DNA of 56,219 nt, taken from NCBI GenBank assembly GCA_031268535.1, contig JAIRXB010000009.1, positions 1 to 56,219 of the forward strand. Reading direction: 5' to 3'. This document shows positions 20,314 through 29,567 of the stretch, one piece after another. A program made the translations under genes and the position numbers. How positions within the stretch are numbered: position 1 is the stretch's first letter; the number at the start of each line of letters is the position of its first letter. Under the pieces are notes generated by a model. It did not search any database. It had not been told where the DNA came from and was given only the letters and a program-made list of their open reading frames with translations. This DNA comes from Puniceicoccales bacterium (lineage in GTDB: Bacteria > Verrucomicrobiota > Verrucomicrobiia > Opitutales > JAIRLM01).

Positions 20314-22077
20314 CTAGGATGTTCCGCGGCTAAAGGGCTTGGTAACATTCTGGCGCGCGTGAAACGCCGCATAGAGCCCATTGGGCAGCGCCACCAGCTC
20401 GCCGTGGGAGCCGGACTCGATGGCGCGGCCGCCATCAATTACGACCACGCGGTCAGCGTCGGAAAGCGTGGACAGGCGGTGGGCGATTATGATTACGGTC
20501 CTCTCGCGCATGAGGTTATTTAGGGCCCGCTGCACCATCTCCTCGGAGCTGGTGTCGAGGGCGCTGGTGGCTTCGTCCAAAATCACTATGGGGGCGCCCT
20601 TCAATATGGCTCTTCCTATGGCCACCCGCTGCCGTTGACCTCCGGAAAGCAGCGACCCACGCTCTCCCACTTCCGTATCCAATCCACAGGGCAAACTGTC
20701 GACAAACTCGCCCAGCAGCGCCGCATCCACTGCCGCGCGCAGCTCGTCGTCGCTGGCGTACGGCTTCCCAAGCAGAATATTTTGGCGAATCGTGCCGGAA
20801 AATAAATAGTTGTCCTGGAAAACGATGGCGATGCTCTGCCGCAGATCCCCGATGGGAATCTGACGGATGTCGGTGCCGTCGATGGCGATGCGCCCATCGG
20901 AAACGTCATAGAGACGCAGCAGCAAATTTGTTATGGTGGTCTTGCCGCAGCCGGAGCGCCCGACAATGCCAACCTTTTCGCCTTTCCCTATGGTTAGGCT
21001 TAGCCCGCGCAGCACGCTGCGCTCACCGCCGTAGGAAAAGCGCACGTTTTCCACGGTGATTTGCCCCTTAAATTGCAAAGCCTTGGCCTCGCGGCTGGCT
21101 GGCGCTGGAACTTTCGGCTCGATGGACAGGGCCTCAGTTACGCGCTCCGCCGCCAGCAGGGCGCTGTGTATGCCGGCAATGTTCTCACCTATGCCCTTAA
21201 TGGGAGTATAGAGAAGCAGCATGGCGGCAACGAATGCCACGAAACTGCCACTCCCCATCAAGCCAGATGGCACCAAATAGCCGCCCAAAATAAATATGCC
21301 AGCTATGCCGAACGATATAACTACGTGCATAACGGGCGACGGCCAGCTGGAGTGGCGGGCCATGCGCATGGAAACGCGAAACATTTCCTCCGCTATGGCT
21401 TCGTGGCGCTTCCTCATCTGCCGCTGAAGATTGTAGGCCGCTATGGTCCTGCTGCCGGAAAAACATTCATTGCAAAACACAGTCTCCGATGCTCCGGAAA
21501 GCTGTCGGCGCCCCGTTAAATTGCGCATTTTTTTCCTCATGAAGCGGAGAGGGTAGAAGGCGGCGGCGACGAAGGCTAGGGCGATCAGCGCCAGCCACCA
21601 GGAGTTGAAAAACATCACCGCCACAAGCGAAATGGCTGAAACCATGCGCGTCAGAAAAAAACGCAGATGGGCAACGAGCCCCTCGCAGGCCGTTTCCGCA
21701 TCCTTTGAGAAGCGCAGCAGCACATGGCCGGAATCGGTGCCGTCGAAGTAGGAAGCGTCCTGCGCGAGCAGTCTGCCTATGAGTTTCTTCTTCACATCGA
21801 GGGAAATGCGGTTGCCAACGAGGGCATTCACACAGGAAGACGAATAGATGCAAATCCCCTGAAAGGAAGAAAACCCAACGATTATGGCGGGAAGCGACGA
21901 GGCAAAAGCTAGTCCGCGGCCGCCGACGGCACTGTCTATGCAGGGGCGCAGGAATGACGCTATGGCGGCATCGAAGAGTCCGACCGGTAGGGTGAGGATT
22001 ATCCCCAATAGGGCCAGCCAGGCGTAGGGGCCGATGGCCGCAAAAAAAAACGAACGTAACTCCCGCTTCACGTACAT
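20314..22077 (-). CDS. ABC exporter, MsbA-like (fused permease and ATPase)
   Basis: This 587-residue half-transporter works as a homodimer in the inner membrane, probably moving lipids, lipid A core or drugs. Residues ~15-320 form six membrane helices (WLALLGIILTLPVG onward). The ATPase domain follows with Walker A GRSGCGKTT, Q loop IVFQDNYLFSGT, signature LLSGGQRQRVAIGRA, Walker B IVILDEATSALD and H loop IIAHRLST. Length and order fit MsbA. It is convergent with the array and leaves scraps of its 3' end at 17630-17735 and 20145-20250. The C-terminal tail after the ATPase (NVTKPFSRGTS) is short. Substrate is inferred from the family. Confidence 0.85.
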   Translation of the reverse strand: MYVKRELRSFFFAAIGPYAWLALLGIILTLPVGLFDAAIASFLRPCIDSAVGGRGLAFASSLPAIIVGFSSFQGICIYSSSCVNALVGNRISLDVKKKLIGRLLAQDASYFDGTDSGHVLLRFSKDAETACEGLVAHLRFFLTRMVSAISLVAVMFFNSWWLALIALAFVAAAFYPLRFMRKKMRNLTGRRQLSGASETVFCNECFSGSRTIAAYNLQRQMRKRHEAIAEEMFRVSMRMARHSSWPSPVMHVVISFGIAGIFILGGYLVPSGLMGSGSFVAFVAAMLLLYTPIKGIGENIAGIHSALLAAERVTEALSIEPKVPAPASREAKALQFKGQITVENVRFSYGGERSVLRGLSLTIGKGEKVGIVGRSGCGKTTITNLLLRLYDVSDGRIAIDGTDIRQIPIGDLRQSIAIVFQDNYLFSGTIRQNILLGKPYASDDELRAAVDAALLGEFVDSLPCGLDTEVGERGSLLSGGQRQRVAIGRAILKGAPIVILDEATSALDTSSEEMVQRALNNLMRERTVIIIAHRLSTLSDADRVVVIDGGRAIESGSHGELVALPNGLYAAFHARQNVTKPFSRGTS

Positions 22078-22165
22078 TCACTATTTTTTTTGGAACCCTT
22101 TGGCAATGCCATAGCGGCGGCGCCAAATAGATGCGGAGATGGCAATGTGCGCTATTTTGTTTTCG

Positions 22166-23063
22166 CTAGGCGTTCCGCCATAGTGGCGCTGCGCCGTATG
22201 TCTCGCCGATGGCCCGCTCCACGGCCGGACCGTCAGAGCCGTAGGTAACGCCGCACCATGGACCTCCAACGGCCGCGGCCCCCATGGAGATCATTTTTTT
22301 GCCGATGAGGCGCGAAACGGCTCCCGGCAATCCCCACTCTCCTCCGCTCCACCGTGAAAAAAACTTTTCGCCGTCGGCCGCTAGGGGCCCAAAAAAGTCT
22401 CCAGCGAAATAAAAAAAATTCATAGCGGTCGGTAAGGTTGGCTCCAGCGGACCGTCCCCGCCGCCGTAGATTTTCCCGTCTTTGGCACGCGCCACTCCGC
22501 GTAGTTCTTTTAGCTCCAAAACATTATCGCCATCGAGAACGCACAGGGCCCTGTTTACGGGCCCGCTGCCGCTAAGCGTCGCTCCGAGCTGGTAGGTGGC
22601 CACCGTTCGTTGGCCGCTCACATCCTGCGCCGACGGCATCGAGGAGCGCATCCCAGGCGGCCGGACCGTACAGGTCGTCTCCGTTGGCCACAACAAACGG
22701 TCCGCCAATGGCGTCCCTGGCGGCAAAAACCGCGTGGGCAGTGCCGGGCGAATGGGCAATGGCCGAAGGAATTGGCACGCCATTGGGGCCATCCTCGCCG
22801 CTCTGAAAGATAAATTCAACGGGAAGATGCTCCCACGCACCGCTGAGAACTTCTTCTGCCGCAGCTAGCTGCCCCTTGCGGATGACGCAGACAACTTTGC
22901 CTATGGCGTGGCGCAATCCATCGGAGATGACGTACTCCATTAGGCTGTGGCGCCCTGGACCGTAGCGCTCAAACTGCTTCGGTCCGCCAAAGCGCGCCCC
23001 GCGACCGGCCGCCAGCAGTAGCAGCGACACAGCGCACCCAAAGGTTTCAGCCTTTCTAGCCAT
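22166..23063 (-). pseudogene. Sugar-phosphate nucleotidyltransferase, frameshifted
   Basis: The first part starts at 23063 with the nucleotide-binding motif LLLAAGRGARFGGPKQF and continues to the metal-site motif VVANGDDLYGP. Near 22637 the frame ends. One frame over, the family continues without a break: GPVNRALCVLDG, LPTAMNFFYFAGDFF, GLPGAVSRLI and a C-terminal GVTYGSDGPAVERAI. Together they make a normal ~300-residue nucleotidyltransferase. No long homopolymer is present at the break, so it may be a true lesion, a sequencing error or a programmed shift. The start overlaps the HAD gene end by 8 bp, which suggests they act in one sugar pathway. Confidence 0.75.
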
Positions 23064-23697
23064 CGTCAAGCAGGTCTACGTTCAGCAGCGACATATCCCA
23101 CCACTCGTGCGGAATTTTAACGAACTCCATTCCGGCCGCCTTGGCGGCCTCCTCGTCCAGTGGGCTGTCGCCAAAAGTTAAACATTGGCCGGGAGGAACT
23201 CCCATCTTTTTGGCCGCCAGCAGAAAGAGGTCCGGGGCCGGCTTCACCCGCACTACGTCGCCGACGGTAACATCCTCCTGGGTTACGATGGCGGAAAATT
23301 TTTCGCCGAGTCCAAGCTGGCTCACGATAAATTCCACGTTGGCCCGCTTGCCGGACGAAGCAACCGCCATGGGTCTGGCGTCATCGGCAATGAAGGAAAC
23401 CACCGGCTCGATGGGGCGAAATTTGCCGATGCAGCGACCGTAGAGCTCGTCCAGGCGCCGCACGAAGGAGTTCACATCTATGTTTGTGGCGAAGCGCTCG
23501 TTATATTCCTTCACCGTATCGCGAAAGCAGCGCCCTCCGGTGCTGCGAAATTCATCCCAGGAGACGGAAACTGGCACCGCCAATTCCCTAAGCGCGTGCG
23601 TCCAAACGCAAAAAAAAAGGCCCATGGTGTCACCGATGGTGCCGTCACAGTCGAAAATGAGGGCTCGATGGTGGGAGCTATGAAATTTTTTCAGCAT
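23056..23697 (-). CDS. HAD-superfamily phosphatase / phosphoglucomutase-like
   Basis: This 213-residue HAD hydrolase of the beta-phosphoglucomutase / phosphoglycolate phosphatase kind has catalytic motif I DCDGTIGDT, a helical cap domain (residues ~25-90), motif II around AVASSGKRANVEF, motif III with RVKPAPDLFLLA and motif IV FGDSPLDEEAA. It acts in the cytosol, probably on a sugar phosphate. Its start overlaps the end of topB by 20 bp and its end overlaps the nucleotidyltransferase start. The neighbour supports a role in sugar-nucleotide or sugar-phosphate metabolism; the exact substrate cannot be read from sequence. Confidence 0.8.
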   Translation of the reverse strand: MLKKFHSSHHRALIFDCDGTIGDTMGLFFCVWTHALRELAVPVSVSWDEFRSTGGRCFRDTVKEYNERFATNIDVNSFVRRLDELYGRCIGKFRPIEPVVSFIADDARPMAVASSGKRANVEFIVSQLGLGEKFSAIVTQEDVTVGDVVRVKPAPDLFLLAAKKMGVPPGQCLTFGDSPLDEEAAKAAGMEFVKIPHEWWDMSLLNVDLLDDG

Positions 23698-26227
23698 CTT
23701 TTTTTACGCTATTTCTTTTTGCCGCTTTCGCTCCGCCCTTTGGAACATCCCTACCGGCCGCTTTCTTCGGCTCCCGCGGAGGAAATTCAAATGAAATCTT
23801 CCCGCCGCTGTCAACGCGCAAAAATGCGCTGAAGGGCTTGCCGGTTCTGTTTGAGATAAAATCTGCAATTAGTGGACTTTTCCCGCTCTCCGCCATGGCG
23901 AGAATCTCCCCGTCCACTATGGCGTGCCCCAGCATGCGCCGCGAAATGCGAAATCCGCAGCGGCCTTCGCACACGCCGTCACAGATATAGGCCGCCTCCG
24001 CCGCATAAACTTTTCCGCCGCAGCGCGCCGGACATTGGCATAGCCCTCCCGCTTCGCCGCAGCTGTCTATGGCCTGCCGAGCCCGCTCGGCAGCCCCTTC
24101 GCCGCCATTTTCAAACTCCAGCTTTGCCCGTCCGCCATCCAGCACCACGGACGCCTTGAAGGGTTTGCCGTTTCGCGATCGAAAATCTTCAAAGGGACCT
24201 ATGCGGCCGTCGCGCAGCAGCGCGGCCACCTCCTCTTCGCCAATTTCTCTCCCGCCAAGCACGGCGCTAACGGTGAAGGCGCGGTCAGAGGAGACATAGG
24301 CGCGCATGGTGCGCAGGAACGGTTTCCCGTCACTTGGAGAAATTATGGCGGTCGTACGGCAAAATTTCGAATCCGTTTCGTCAAAACCTTTTACCTTTTC
24401 AACGATGGATGCGGTTAGGCTTGCGATCTCACCCATGAACTCCTCGCGCCGCACCTTGCCCTGCTCCATGGCGCGCAATTTAAACTCCCACTCGCCGGTC
24501 AGCGCCGGATCTCGCAGCGCCCGCACATCCATGGCGGCCAACATGTCCATGAGCACTTCCGCCTTTGCGGTGGCGCACAGGGACCGGTCAACCTTCTCCA
24601 TATATTTTGCGTTGACCAAGGTGTCAATGATCTGGGCCCGCGTGGCCGGCGTGCCTAACCCTTTCTCCGCCATGGCGTCGGACAACTCTTCGTCCCCAAC
24701 CAGCTTGCCGGCACTCTCCATGGCGGACAGCAGTGTCGCCTCCGTGTGGTGCGGCTGCGGCCTCGTTTTCTCCTCCACCAGTTCAATCTGCACCACCTTG
24801 GCGGTGGCCGGATCGCCGTCGTCGCCGCAGAGGCCAGCCAACAGCCCGCCCTCATCGCCTACGTCTTTGCCGTAGACCTCTTTCCATCCGGCCTGCGCCA
24901 AAACGCGCCCCTCGCTGTGGAAGCTGTGCCCGCCAACTTCGCTGCTGCGAACGGTGACGTCATACTCCGCCGGCGGGTAGAAAACGGCCAAAAATCTGCG
25001 CACCACCATGTCGTAGATCTTCCATTCCGCCTCGCTAAGAGTACCTGGCCTCTGGGGAGTTGGAATGATGGCAAAGTGATCCGACACCTTGCCGTTGTCA
25101 AAAATCTTTCGGTCGTTGGAGCGGACGCCATGCACGTCCAGGACGGCCCTGGCAAATTTTTCGTAGTCGCCGCCATCCATCGCTCCAAGGGTCTGCCGGC
25201 AAACGGATTCGTAATCTTCGGGAAGAACTTTCGCATCCGTGCGCGGGTATGTGATGGCCTTGTGGGCCTCGTAGAGAGCCTGGGCGATTTTGAGGGTCGT
25301 GGCGGCGGAAAAGCCAAAACGGCCGTTGGCTTCGCGCTGGAGCGAGGTTAGATCGTAGAGCCTCGGCGAAGACTGCTTCTGCCTTTTGCTTTTTTCGCTG
25401 ACGACGGCATTTTTTTCGGCGCAGATGGCCTCCAGAATGCGCTCCGCCTCTTCTCGCCCATAGATGCGATCCCGCCCGGACTCCTCGGCGCCCTTCTCCT
25501 GGGGCCGTCTCCACAGACCTTCGTAGGCGCCGGCGACGATTGAGAAACTGCCGCGAATGCGCCAAAATGGAACGGAAATAAAATTTTTTATGGAGCGGTC
25601 GCGCTCCACAACCATGGCCAGCGTCGGCGTCTGCACACGGCCGACTGAGGCAACATTTCTGGACGAAAACATGCGCGTAGTCACTGCCCTCGTGCCGTTT
25701 ATGCCAACGAGCCAATCCGCCTCGGAACGGCAGCGGGCGGCCGCTTGGAGATTGACCATTTCCTCGGCGGGGCGAAGATTTGCCAGCGCTTCACCTATGG
25801 CGGCGCTGGTCATGGACACCATCCATAGCCGCTTAAATGGCTTAGCGCATCCACTTAGTTCGTAGATGTAGGAAAAAATTAGCTCGCCCTCCCGGCCGGA
25901 ATCGCAGGCGTTGATTACTTCGTCAATTTCGTCAGCCGCCAGCAGCTTGGCGAGCGCATCGAAGCGCTCTTTGGTGCGCTCCGAAACCTTCAGCGTAAAT
26001 TTTTCCGGCAGAATTGGCAGCGAATCCAACGTCCAGCGGCGCAACTGCGGAGAAATGTCCTCCGGCATGGCCAACTCCACAAGGTGCCCCAGCGCGGAGC
26101 TTACCACATAGCCGTCGTTTTCGAGCCAGTCGCCGCGCCTATTTTTTGCGCCGAGCACGCGAGCGATGTCCCTGGCCACACTCGGTTTTTCTGCGATTAC
26201 TAGTGTTTTTGCGGACGGCTTTGCCAT
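23678..26227 (-). CDS. topB: DNA topoisomerase III
   Basis: This 849-residue type IA topoisomerase relaxes and decatenates DNA by cutting one strand. The Toprim domain (VIAEKPSVARDIARVLG, then CDSGREGELIFSYI) holds the metal-binding acidic residues. The helical gate follows with SVGRVQTPTLAMVVERD, and the catalytic tyrosine lies in ITYPRTDAKVLPEDY. Three or more topoisomerase C-terminal repeats end the protein (SDGKPFLRTMRAYVSSDR, NGKPFKASVVLDGG, TGKPFSAFLRVDSGG), as in Bacillus-type TopB, plus a lysine-rich tail. The third region has a CQCPARCGG motif, perhaps a metal ribbon. The start ATG lies 48 bp after tRNA-Gly. Confidence 0.94.
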   Translation of the reverse strand: MAKPSAKTLVIAEKPSVARDIARVLGAKNRRGDWLENDGYVVSSALGHLVELAMPEDISPQLRRWTLDSLPILPEKFTLKVSERTKERFDALAKLLAADEIDEVINACDSGREGELIFSYIYELSGCAKPFKRLWMVSMTSAAIGEALANLRPAEEMVNLQAAARCRSEADWLVGINGTRAVTTRMFSSRNVASVGRVQTPTLAMVVERDRSIKNFISVPFWRIRGSFSIVAGAYEGLWRRPQEKGAEESGRDRIYGREEAERILEAICAEKNAVVSEKSKRQKQSSPRLYDLTSLQREANGRFGFSAATTLKIAQALYEAHKAITYPRTDAKVLPEDYESVCRQTLGAMDGGDYEKFARAVLDVHGVRSNDRKIFDNGKVSDHFAIIPTPQRPGTLSEAEWKIYDMVVRRFLAVFYPPAEYDVTVRSSEVGGHSFHSEGRVLAQAGWKEVYGKDVGDEGGLLAGLCGDDGDPATAKVVQIELVEEKTRPQPHHTEATLLSAMESAGKLVGDEELSDAMAEKGLGTPATRAQIIDTLVNAKYMEKVDRSLCATAKAEVLMDMLAAMDVRALRDPALTGEWEFKLRAMEQGKVRREEFMGEIASLTASIVEKVKGFDETDSKFCRTTAIISPSDGKPFLRTMRAYVSSDRAFTVSAVLGGREIGEEEVAALLRDGRIGPFEDFRSRNGKPFKASVVLDGGRAKLEFENGGEGAAERARQAIDSCGEAGGLCQCPARCGGKVYAAEAAYICDGVCEGRCGFRISRRMLGHAIVDGEILAMAESGKSPLIADFISNRTGKPFSAFLRVDSGGKISFEFPPREPKKAAGRDVPKGGAKAAKRNSVKKDAEKIS

Positions 26228-26274
26228 ATTGCTCCTCTGGGCGCCGCTGCGCCGAAGGCGCCCACAAACCGCGG

Positions 26275-26345
26275 TGCGGGCAGACGGAATCGAACCGACA
26301 TCACCAGCTTGGAAGGCTGAGGTTTTGCCATTAAACTATGCCCGC
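26275..26345 (-). tRNA. tRNA-Gly (anticodon TCC)
   Basis: The reverse strand reads as a complete tRNA: acceptor GCGGGCA/TGCCCGC, an anticodon stem and loop with TTCCAA giving anticodon TCC, and T arm GTCGG-TTCGATT-CCGTC. The trailing bases after the discriminator are CCG rather than CCA, so the CCA end would need to be added by enzyme. It lies between the triplicated membrane gene and topB. Confidence 0.93.
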
Positions 26346-26440
26346 GCGGCGCCGCCGTTGTGGCCGCCTCCATTTCCGCTGTCAAGGGATTTTGGCGGCA
26401 GCCGTCCGTTTCGGGCGACACCGCCCTGCCGGCTGAAAAC

Positions 26441-27412
26441 TCAACTTTTCTCCCACAAACCAATCTCGGCCAAGGCGCGTTTGAATCTTTCTTCCGCTTT
26501 TCTGGCGTCAGGCGAATGTTTGCTGGGGTTGCTATGCCACCTGAAATATTCCACCAAACCGGCACCGGCCACATCAACTTTTTCGACCAACCTCCTAAAA
26601 TTCGCTTCATCCAACCCGGACGGGTTGGCACGCACAAGTGGTTGAAAAGCAACGTCAATCAGAGTACCTGCCTCGGCAATGGTCGCGTTGATGCGTTCAA
26701 GCGCTTCGCAGGCTCCGCAGTTGCCGTCTGCCATTTCCGGCCAGTCCGCACCGGCACTCACGACTTGCTGCGCATAAAGTATTATTAGAAGACACAGCAT
26801 TTCTGCAGGGCTGTGAATGGCGGCTATGCCGCCAATCGCCGCCTTCTCGGGGATTTGAACCGGTTTTGGGTATGCTGCGCCCGAAAGCCCAGCAGCCCGC
26901 AGAGCGTACTCAAGGCGCCTTAGGGCTTCGGATTGGAAATCCTTGTCCGCGAGATCAAAAGACTCAATGCCAAAATCCGAACGTCCAGCCGAAAAATCAG
27001 CTAGTTCACCACGGTCGGCTTGCTCGAATATGGGGGCAATGAGCCGGAGAAGATCCAAGTAGGGCCTGTTCTCCGGTATGCGCAAAGCCCTGGACGAAAG
27101 AAGTTTGCCAATAGTTCCCTTTTCGCCGTAGCCTGTCGGAAAGCTGCCCGTGACAAGCTCTTTATGGTGGAAGGAAAGATAGAGCTGGATCCAGTGGTAT
27201 AGCGAAAGCGTTACTGCGCTCAATATCACGTAGATCAACAGTTCTTCCTTTGAAACAAAAAGCATGGGAGATGCCACATCCATTGCTTTGCAATACGCTT
27301 CACTTCCACTGTACACGCCGGTGGACGTAGCCACCTTTCCGATAAACTCTTCTCCGTGACCGAAGAGACGTGCCGCTACCGGAAGACTTGAATTTCTCAT
27401 TTGAGTCATCAT
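26441..27412 (-). CDS. Lineage-specific membrane protein, copy A
   Basis: This 323-residue protein is unknown to me. One strong membrane helix lies near residues 60-80 (LLIYVILSAVTLSLYHWIQLYL). A soluble C-terminal part contains LRIPENRPYLDLLRLI, DFQSEALRRLEYALRAAGLS and ALERINATI, blocks shared with copies B and C. The start ATG has an excellent ribosome site, GGAGGAAAG, 7 bp upstream; a TTG 18 bp earlier is less likely. Its 3' flank leads into tRNA-Gly, and part of that flank is repeated at about 27510-27560. The topology suggests a cytosolic or secreted domain on a single-pass anchor. Confidence 0.75.
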   Translation of the reverse strand: MMTQMRNSSLPVAARLFGHGEEFIGKVATSTGVYSGSEAYCKAMDVASPMLFVSKEELLIYVILSAVTLSLYHWIQLYLSFHHKELVTGSFPTGYGEKGTIGKLLSSRALRIPENRPYLDLLRLIAPIFEQADRGELADFSAGRSDFGIESFDLADKDFQSEALRRLEYALRAAGLSGAAYPKPVQIPEKAAIGGIAAIHSPAEMLCLLIILYAQQVVSAGADWPEMADGNCGACEALERINATIAEAGTLIDVAFQPLVRANPSGLDEANFRRLVEKVDVAGAGLVEYFRWHSNPSKHSPDARKAEERFKRALAEIGLWEKS

Positions 27413-27650
27413 TAGCAAACTTTCCTCCAAAAGGAAAGCAAAAAAAACATTGTTCCCGCTTGCGTTGTTTTTTCACAGAAGCACCCCTAGGCAGCCGTAA
27501 CGGCATGCGCCATTGCGGCTGCCTACACTTCCGCTGCCAGGGAATTTTGGCGATGGCGTCTAAACTTCTCCGCCATCGAAGCCGCGAAGGGAAGATTTTT
27601 AACTGGCTTGAACCCCGACAAAATTTCTACGGGCGCCTATTGCTTCTTCC
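27413..27650. repeat. Linker between copies A and B with duplicated flank
   Basis: Bases about 27510-27560 (ttgcggctgcc, acttccgctgccagggaattttggcg) repeat about 26354-26400, the flank between copy A and tRNA-Gly. The duplication therefore included the 3' flank. Two arms, aaaaaaca and tgtttttt at about 27445-27475, could pair as a weak AT-rich hairpin. No gene is seen. Confidence 0.5.
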
Positions 27651-28378
27651 CTATCGCGCCCAATGGCGGCAAGCCTTAGCGCGCTTGCAAAGCGCCTTCA
27701 AGTCCGCAAAAACGCCATTCATTTCTTCGCGAAACTGGCGCCACTCGGCTGGAGTAGCTTTTTCTAGGCGGGATGAGCGGGAAGCGAAAACGTGAGCTTT
27801 AAAACGATCATGGAGGACTGCGCACTCGCCGCTAAAAAACTAATCACCTGGTCGGCATTTTTGGCGCCACAGATCCGCTTTGGCGACGAGGCCCGTTTTT
27901 TGCTAATCCGTTGCGCCATTAGACATACCGCCGCACCGCTAGCCGTTTCGGTCTGGAAGCCGAGCAAGGCCAAAGCAGCCATTAGCGCTAAGAACTCTGC
28001 ATAGGTTCCCCAAGAAGTGGCGCGCATCAAACACGCGGCACATTGCGAGCGCGCCGAACCGGCGGATGCGTTTAAATGCCCACGCTGTTCTTTGCCCCGA
28101 AAAATGCCATCCAAACGAAGCTGCTCCGACGGCTGTACGCCACTGCCCATAGTGGCTCGGATAAGGTCTAGCACATTACTCAGACCATGGCTCTCGAGAA
28201 TCAAAAATAGAAGGCAAACGTAGATGCGGGCTTTTAGTGAAAGCAAAAGACCTGCGCACGCCAAAGCGTTCAGACTCGTTTTCACGTCAATCCATGGCCA
28301 ATCTTTTTTCTTGGCGCCAAAACGAACATAGGCGCCGTATCGGCGACGGTTTTTGGACGGCCAAAAACTACTCAGCAT
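27651..28378 (-). pseudogene. Lineage-specific membrane protein, copy B, broken
   Basis: The open frame 28378-27764 carries recognisable family pieces: a membrane stretch near LKARIYVCLLFLIL, then PSEQLRLDGIFRGKE opposite VEQLVGLSVFRLPEN of copy C, then FQTETASGAAVCLMA opposite FQSEVASRVGRAMMD. The C-terminal family block continues in another frame as TPAEWRQFREEMNGVFADL and stops at 27651 (compare RAQWEEFSGKMATIYDA in copy C). At least one frameshift and several small gaps separate the pieces. It is the dead middle member of a tandem triplet. The 170 bp upstream, 28379-28552, hold no gene. Confidence 0.65.
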
Positions 28379-28552
28379 GGGCGAACGTGCGGCTCACATG
28401 GGCGCCTCAGCAACTTTTAGCTGAAATGGAAGCAAATTTTTTTGGCACGTTTACCTCTCCCAATCGAGGGCCAAAGGGCCAGACCTGGCCACCGGCTAGC
28501 ACATCTCCGCCTTCTTCCCTGAAGAGCGGCCCAATCCGACAAATAGCATAGC

Positions 28553-29485
28553 TTAAGCGGCAAGCTTTTGCCAGCTAAGAATCTTCCCAATCAAGGCATC
28601 ATATTTCTTTTTTTCGAACTCGCCCAGGGATGGATACCCTTGGTCGACAACGCGCTCACACTCCGCATGGGCGCACGCTGCATCGTAGATCGTGGCCATT
28701 TTGCCGGAAAATTCCTCCCACTGCGCCCTCACGAGTTTCGCAATCTTGGCGTCAAAAGTGACAGGCGCCACAATGCCAAATGGGCTTGCGTTGGCATCGT
28801 CAAGTCTGTATTCGCTGTTAAAGCGCTCAAGCGCTTTATCGGCCCCACCTTGGATGGGCCAATCAATTTTACTCAGTGTGCCGCCTCCGTTAAAAGCGCG
28901 GAATACTATTATATTAACTATTAGGTCCGCTGGAGTGTCAAATCTAACCTGTTTGCCGTTGAGAGTGATCTCAATTGCCGTGGCGAAGGGTTCATTTGAG
29001 AGTCCAATATCCATCATCGCACGGCCAACGCGTGACGCAACTTCGGATTGGAAAATTATGGATTTTGGATCTAGCCGCTGCCAATTGGGTAAAGTCGAAT
29101 TTCTGTCGCCGGCGCTGCGACTAACAATGGATGCGACAGCTTTGACGAGACGAAGAAACCCATCGTTTTCGGGGAGCCGGAAAACACTAAGCCCAACGAG
29201 TTGCTCGACGGACGCCACTTTCGACGGAATACAATCCTCGATAGCGCTACTCTGATTGGCGGCGTGGAAGCATGAGACCCAAAGGTATGCGGAAAGGGTA
29301 ATCAGGACCAAAATTGCATAGGTAACAATCTGCTGGAAAGTAAGATGGCACGTGATCGCCACCTCCGACATTACCTCGCTGCGCAGCTGGCTATCCCGTT
29401 CAATGCCGATCGAGTCAAGCATTTTGCAGGCAACGTCCCGCGGGCAGCCAACCAGGCGTTGCGCCACAGTAAATCCAGAATTCAC
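28553..29485 (-). CDS. Lineage-specific membrane protein, copy C
   Basis: This 310-residue paralog of copy A has one membrane helix at residues ~55-75 (VTYAILVLITLSAYLWVSCF) and a soluble C-terminal domain with FRLPENDGFLRLV, FQSEVASRVGRAMMDIGLS and KALERFNSEY. The end differs from copy A (EFEKKKYDALIGKILSW). The start is GTG at 29485; an ATG at 29422 is also possible and neither has a strong ribosome site. It lies 82 bp downstream of the PgpH-like gene on the same strand. The function is unknown. Confidence 0.7.
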   Translation of the reverse strand: MNSGFTVAQRLVGCPRDVACKMLDSIGIERDSQLRSEVMSEVAITCHLTFQQIVTYAILVLITLSAYLWVSCFHAANQSSAIEDCIPSKVASVEQLVGLSVFRLPENDGFLRLVKAVASIVSRSAGDRNSTLPNWQRLDPKSIIFQSEVASRVGRAMMDIGLSNEPFATAIEITLNGKQVRFDTPADLIVNIIVFRAFNGGGTLSKIDWPIQGGADKALERFNSEYRLDDANASPFGIVAPVTFDAKIAKLVRAQWEEFSGKMATIYDAACAHAECERVVDQGYPSLGEFEKKKYDALIGKILSWQKLAA

Positions 29486-29567
29486 GGAGGTTGCTTGGCA
29501 AATTTTCGGCGGAATGTAAAGGCGAAAACATCGACCGCCGCAGCGCCATTGTCTTTAGTCACATTTT

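Noticed and set aside
27764-28378. 204-codon frame as an independent hypothetical gene
   Set aside because: Its segments match copies A and C of the neighbouring family in order, and the C-terminal family block continues in another frame, so it is a broken copy.
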